Shown here: positions 43,256-45,125 of the stretch, piece after piece
How positions within the stretch are numbered: position 1 is the stretch's first letter
How the letters are laid out: the number at the start of each line of letters is the position of its first letter
Translations under genes and position numbers: made by a program
The notes under the pieces: model-generated
What the model was told of the DNA's origin: nothing
Seen by the model: only the letters and a program-made list of their open reading frames with translations
Databases searched by the model: none
Assembly: GCF_001552175.1 (NCBI RefSeq)
Contig: NZ_BCQR01000096.1
Coordinates: forward strand, 1-45,125
Direction of reading: 5' to 3'
Source: Actinomadura kijaniata NBRC 14229
GTDB taxonomy: Bacteria; Actinomycetota; Actinomycetes; Streptosporangiales; Streptosporangiaceae
Length of the DNA: 45,125 nucleotides

Positions 43256-43720
43256 ATGAGATTGTCCGCCCGGGTCGACTACGCGCTGCGCGCCGCCGCC
43301 GAACTCGCCGTGGCCGGGAGTCACCCGGTGACGGCGGTTCAGCTCGCCGAAGCGCAGGAGATCCCACCCAAGTTCCTGGAGAACATCCTCGGCCAGTTGC
43401 GCCGCAGCGGCCTGGTCCGCAGCCAGCGCGGCCCCGAGGGCGGCTACTGGCTGGCGCGCCCCGCCGACCAGATCTCCCTCGCCGACATCATCCGCGCCAT
43501 CGACGGGCCGCTGCTGGGGGTGCGGGGCGAGCGCCCCGAGAACGTCGGCTACCAGGGCCCCGCGCACGCGCTCCAGGAGGTGTGGATCGCGCTGCGCGCC
43601 AGCGAGCGCGGCATCCTGGAGCGGGTGAACCTCCAGCACATCGCCTCCGGCGAGCTGCCGGGCCCGGTCAAGAAGCTCACCGAGGACCCCGCCGCCTGGG
43701 AGAGCCCCTCCCTGATCTGA
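43256..43720 (+). CDS. Rrf2-family transcriptional regulator lacking Fe-S cysteines
   Basis: A 154-aa regulator with the full N-terminal winged HTH: MRLSARVDYALRAAAELA, EIPPKFLENILGQLRRSGLV, and the wing SQRGPEGGYWLARP. The dimerisation helix is near VWIALRASERGILERVNLQHIA. There is no cysteine anywhere, so it cannot carry the iron-sulfur cluster of IscR or NsrR and is more like CymR-type members. The target is unknown; the neighbouring nei2 or the gene itself are candidates. Confidence 0.9.
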   Translation: MRLSARVDYALRAAAELAVAGSHPVTAVQLAEAQEIPPKFLENILGQLRRSGLVRSQRGPEGGYWLARPADQISLADIIRAIDGPLLGVRGERPENVGYQGPAHALQEVWIALRASERGILERVNLQHIASGELPGPVKKLTEDPAAWESPSLI

Positions 43721-43781
43721 CCTGACCCGATCTGACCTGACCCGATCTGACCCGATCCGACGTGACCTGAAGTGATCTGAC
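43712..43781 (+). repeat. Degenerate pentanucleotide tandem repeat (CTGAC) between rrf2 and nei2
   Basis: Fourteen consecutive pentamers (consensus CTGAC; variants CCGAT, GTGAC, CTGAT, CCGAC, CTGAA, GTGAT) run from the last codons of the Rrf2 gene to the base before the GTG start of nei2. The whole 61-bp intergenic region consists of this array, so the promoter and ribosome binding site of nei2 must lie inside it. Confidence 0.88.
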
Positions 43782-44570
43782 GTGCCGGAAGGCGATGTCG
43801 TCTGGCGGACCGCCCGGCGCCTGCACGAGGCGCTCGCCGGGCGGACGCTGACGGTGAGCGACTTCCGCGTCCCCCGCCACGCCACCGCCGACCTGCGCGG
43901 CCGCGCCGTCGAGCGGGCCGTCTCCCGCGGCAAGCACCTGCTGGTCCGCGTGGAGGGCGGGCTGACCGTCCACACGCACCTGAGGATGGACGGGAGCTGG
44001 CGGATCCGCCGCCCCGGCCCGCTCCCCCGCGACCACCGCGTCCGCCTCGTGCTCGGCAACGCCGAGTGGCACGCGCTCGGCCACGCGCTGGGCGTGGTGG
44101 ACCTGCTGCGCACCGCCGACGAGGACGCGGTCGTCGGTCATCTCGGCCCCGACCTGCTCTCCTCCGGCTGGGACGACGGGCTGGCCGCCGAGGCCGTCCG
44201 CCGCCTGGCCGAACGCCCCGAGCGCGCCGTCGGCGAGTCCCTGCTCGACCAGACGCGCCTGGCGGGCGTCGGCAACATCTACAAGGCCGAGGTGTGCTTC
44301 CTGCGGGGCGTGAACCCCTGGACGCCCGTGGCGGACGTCCCCGACCTGCGCGCCATGGTCGACCTGTCCCACCGCCTGCTGTACGCCAACCGCGACCGCG
44401 ACGGCCACATCACGACCGGCGACCTGCGCCCCGGCCGCCGCCACTGGGTCTACGGCCGGGCCGGGAAGCCGTGCCTGCGCTGCGGGACCCGCGTCCGCCG
44501 CGCCGACCAGGCCGGTGAGGCGGGCGAACGCGTGACGTTCTGGTGCCCGCGCTGCCAGCCCGCCCCCTGA
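43782..44570 (+). CDS. nei2: Nei2-type DNA glycosylase / AP lyase (endonuclease VIII family)
   Basis: A 262-aa Fpg/Nei-family base-excision repair enzyme. After removal of Met the N-terminal Pro (PEGDVVWRTARRLHEAL) is the Schiff-base nucleophile, with the catalytic Glu next to it. The H2TH segment is LLDQTRLAGVGNIYKAEVCFLRG. A C-terminal zinc finger CLRCGT...FWCPRC holds four cysteines. It removes oxidised pyrimidines and nicks the abasic site. GTG 43782 is the only start that places Pro at position 2. In mycobacteria nei2 adjoins lhr; here they are 11 kb apart. Confidence 0.93.
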   Translation: MPEGDVVWRTARRLHEALAGRTLTVSDFRVPRHATADLRGRAVERAVSRGKHLLVRVEGGLTVHTHLRMDGSWRIRRPGPLPRDHRVRLVLGNAEWHALGHALGVVDLLRTADEDAVVGHLGPDLLSSGWDDGLAAEAVRRLAERPERAVGESLLDQTRLAGVGNIYKAEVCFLRGVNPWTPVADVPDLRAMVDLSHRLLYANRDRDGHITTGDLRPGRRHWVYGRAGKPCLRCGTRVRRADQAGEAGERVTFWCPRCQPAP

Positions 44571-44604
44571 TCCGCACCCGCTCGGGCCCTCTTGCGTTCC
44601 GGCG

Positions 44605-44637
44605 CCTTAATCTGGATGATTCCTATCCCGATTAAGG
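44605..44637. promoter_or_regulatory. Palindromic operator upstream of the MFS gene
   Basis: CCTTAATC-T-GGAT (44605-44617), a 7-bp centre, then ATCC-C-GATTAAGG (44625-44637): a 33-bp near-perfect palindrome with one mismatched pair. It ends 33 bp before the MFS start, in an AT-rich patch that probably includes the promoter. The binding regulator is not in view. Confidence 0.75.
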
Positions 44638-44670
44638 TATTGTGATCACCGACCGGAGACGAGGTATCCC

Positions 44671-45125
44671 ATGACCACCATCGCGGACCCGCCCGCGACC
44701 GACGGCCGCGCCGCCGTCGCCGCGGTGACGCTCGGGATCTTCGCGTTGATGACCTCGGAGCTGCTCCCGGTCGGCCTGCTCACCCCGGCCGCCACCGCGC
44801 TGGAGGTGTCCGAGGGCGTCGCCGGGCTGATGGTGACCGCGCCGGGCCTGGTCGCGGCGGTCGCCGCGCCGGTGCTGACCACGGCCGCCGCGCGGGTGGA
44901 CCGGCGGGTCCTGCTGGCGGCCCTGCTCGCCCTGATGGCGGCGGCGAACCTGGCCTGCGCGGCCGCCACGCACTTCGGCGTCGTGCTGGCCGCCCGGCTG
45001 GCCGTCGGGGTGAGCGTCGGCGGGTTCTGGGCGGTCGCCGGGGGCCTGGCCGCGCGCCTGGTGCCCGAACGCCGCGTCGCCCGCGCCACGGCGGTCGTCT
45101 TCGGCGGCGTGTCGGCCGCGTCGGT
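44671..45125 (+). CDS. MFS transporter, DHA1 family (truncated by window end)
   Basis: The first 151 codons are visible. A short polar N-terminus leads into membrane helices (VAAVTLGIFALMTSELLPVGLLTPAA, VAGLMVTAPGLVAAVAAPVL, LLAALLALMAAANLACAAA and more). The ELLPVGLL motif in helix 1 and ARVDRRVLL in the loop between helices 2 and 3 are typical of AraJ/sugar-efflux or drug-efflux MFS proteins. The ATG at 44671 has GAGG about 8 nt upstream. A palindromic operator precedes it, so expression is probably induced by its substrate. Confidence 0.88.
   Translation, partial: MTTIADPPATDGRAAVAAVTLGIFALMTSELLPVGLLTPAATALEVSEGVAGLMVTAPGLVAAVAAPVLTTAAARVDRRVLLAALLALMAAANLACAAATHFGVVLAARLAVGVSVGGFWAVAGGLAARLVPERRVARATAVVFGGVSAAS

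Overview
The window is very GC-rich DNA from a high-GC Gram-positive bacterium (Actinobacteria). Codons end mostly in G or C, GTG starts are common, and the order dapF-miaA-miaB-gluABCD-rny-recX-recA-DUF3046-lhr-nei2 is a typical actinobacterial neighbourhood. Gene content (DUF3046, SecA2, Clp_N/HTH pair, DUF350 cassette) suggests a Streptosporangiales member such as Actinomadura; that placement is inferred, not shown. No rRNA, tRNA, CRISPR array, insertion sequence or prophage was seen.

Layout. 1-3800: a membrane-anchored trypsin-like protease (-, cut by the window edge), divergent from an orphan sensor histidine kinase. 3804-7530: lysine/peptidoglycan and tRNA-modification genes dapF, miaA and miaB (-), with a small MT0933-like protein on + between miaA and miaB. 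7746-11237: the gluABCD glutamate ABC transporter. 11304-15496: a flavin monooxygenase, an S9 peptidase and a secreted trypsin-like protease. 15602-16371: an HTH/Clp_N gene pair behind two palindromic operators. 16389-22223: rny, a greatly enlarged recX and recA (-); recA and recX are separated by 812 bp without a gene. 22469-25557: an ATP-grasp gene, then a lipoprotein / glutathionylspermidine-synthase-like / DUF350 cassette. 25575-32667: DUF3046, an alpha/beta hydrolase and the helicase gene lhr, which carries a repeat-rich insertion. 32759-38352: a Ser/Thr kinase and secA2 (-), a 44-aa ORF, and a ROK regulator (-). 38605-43156: a carbohydrate ABC transporter without an ATPase gene, plus a cytoplasmic GH3 hexosaminidase. 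43256-end: an Rrf2 regulator, a Nei2-type DNA glycosylase and a truncated MFS transporter.

How the parts fit. DNA repair is the main theme (recA, recX, lhr, nei2). recA has both a LexA box and a RecA-independent RecA_NDp/PafBC-type promoter. lhr has a similar motif placed so that its mRNA would be leaderless. The sugar operon (binding protein, two permeases, GH3 enzyme) reads as uptake and intracellular cleavage of amino-sugar disaccharides under a ROK repressor.

The most unusual signals are: the twin TGTCAGC-N4-GCTGACA operators at the HTH/Clp_N pair; repeat-rich expansions in both recX and lhr; a matching C-rich to G-rich strand switch at the recA-recX gap and the lhr insertion; the YgiBC/YjfLMC-like ATP-grasp cassette; and short tandem repeats (13-mer, pentamer) at gene ends.
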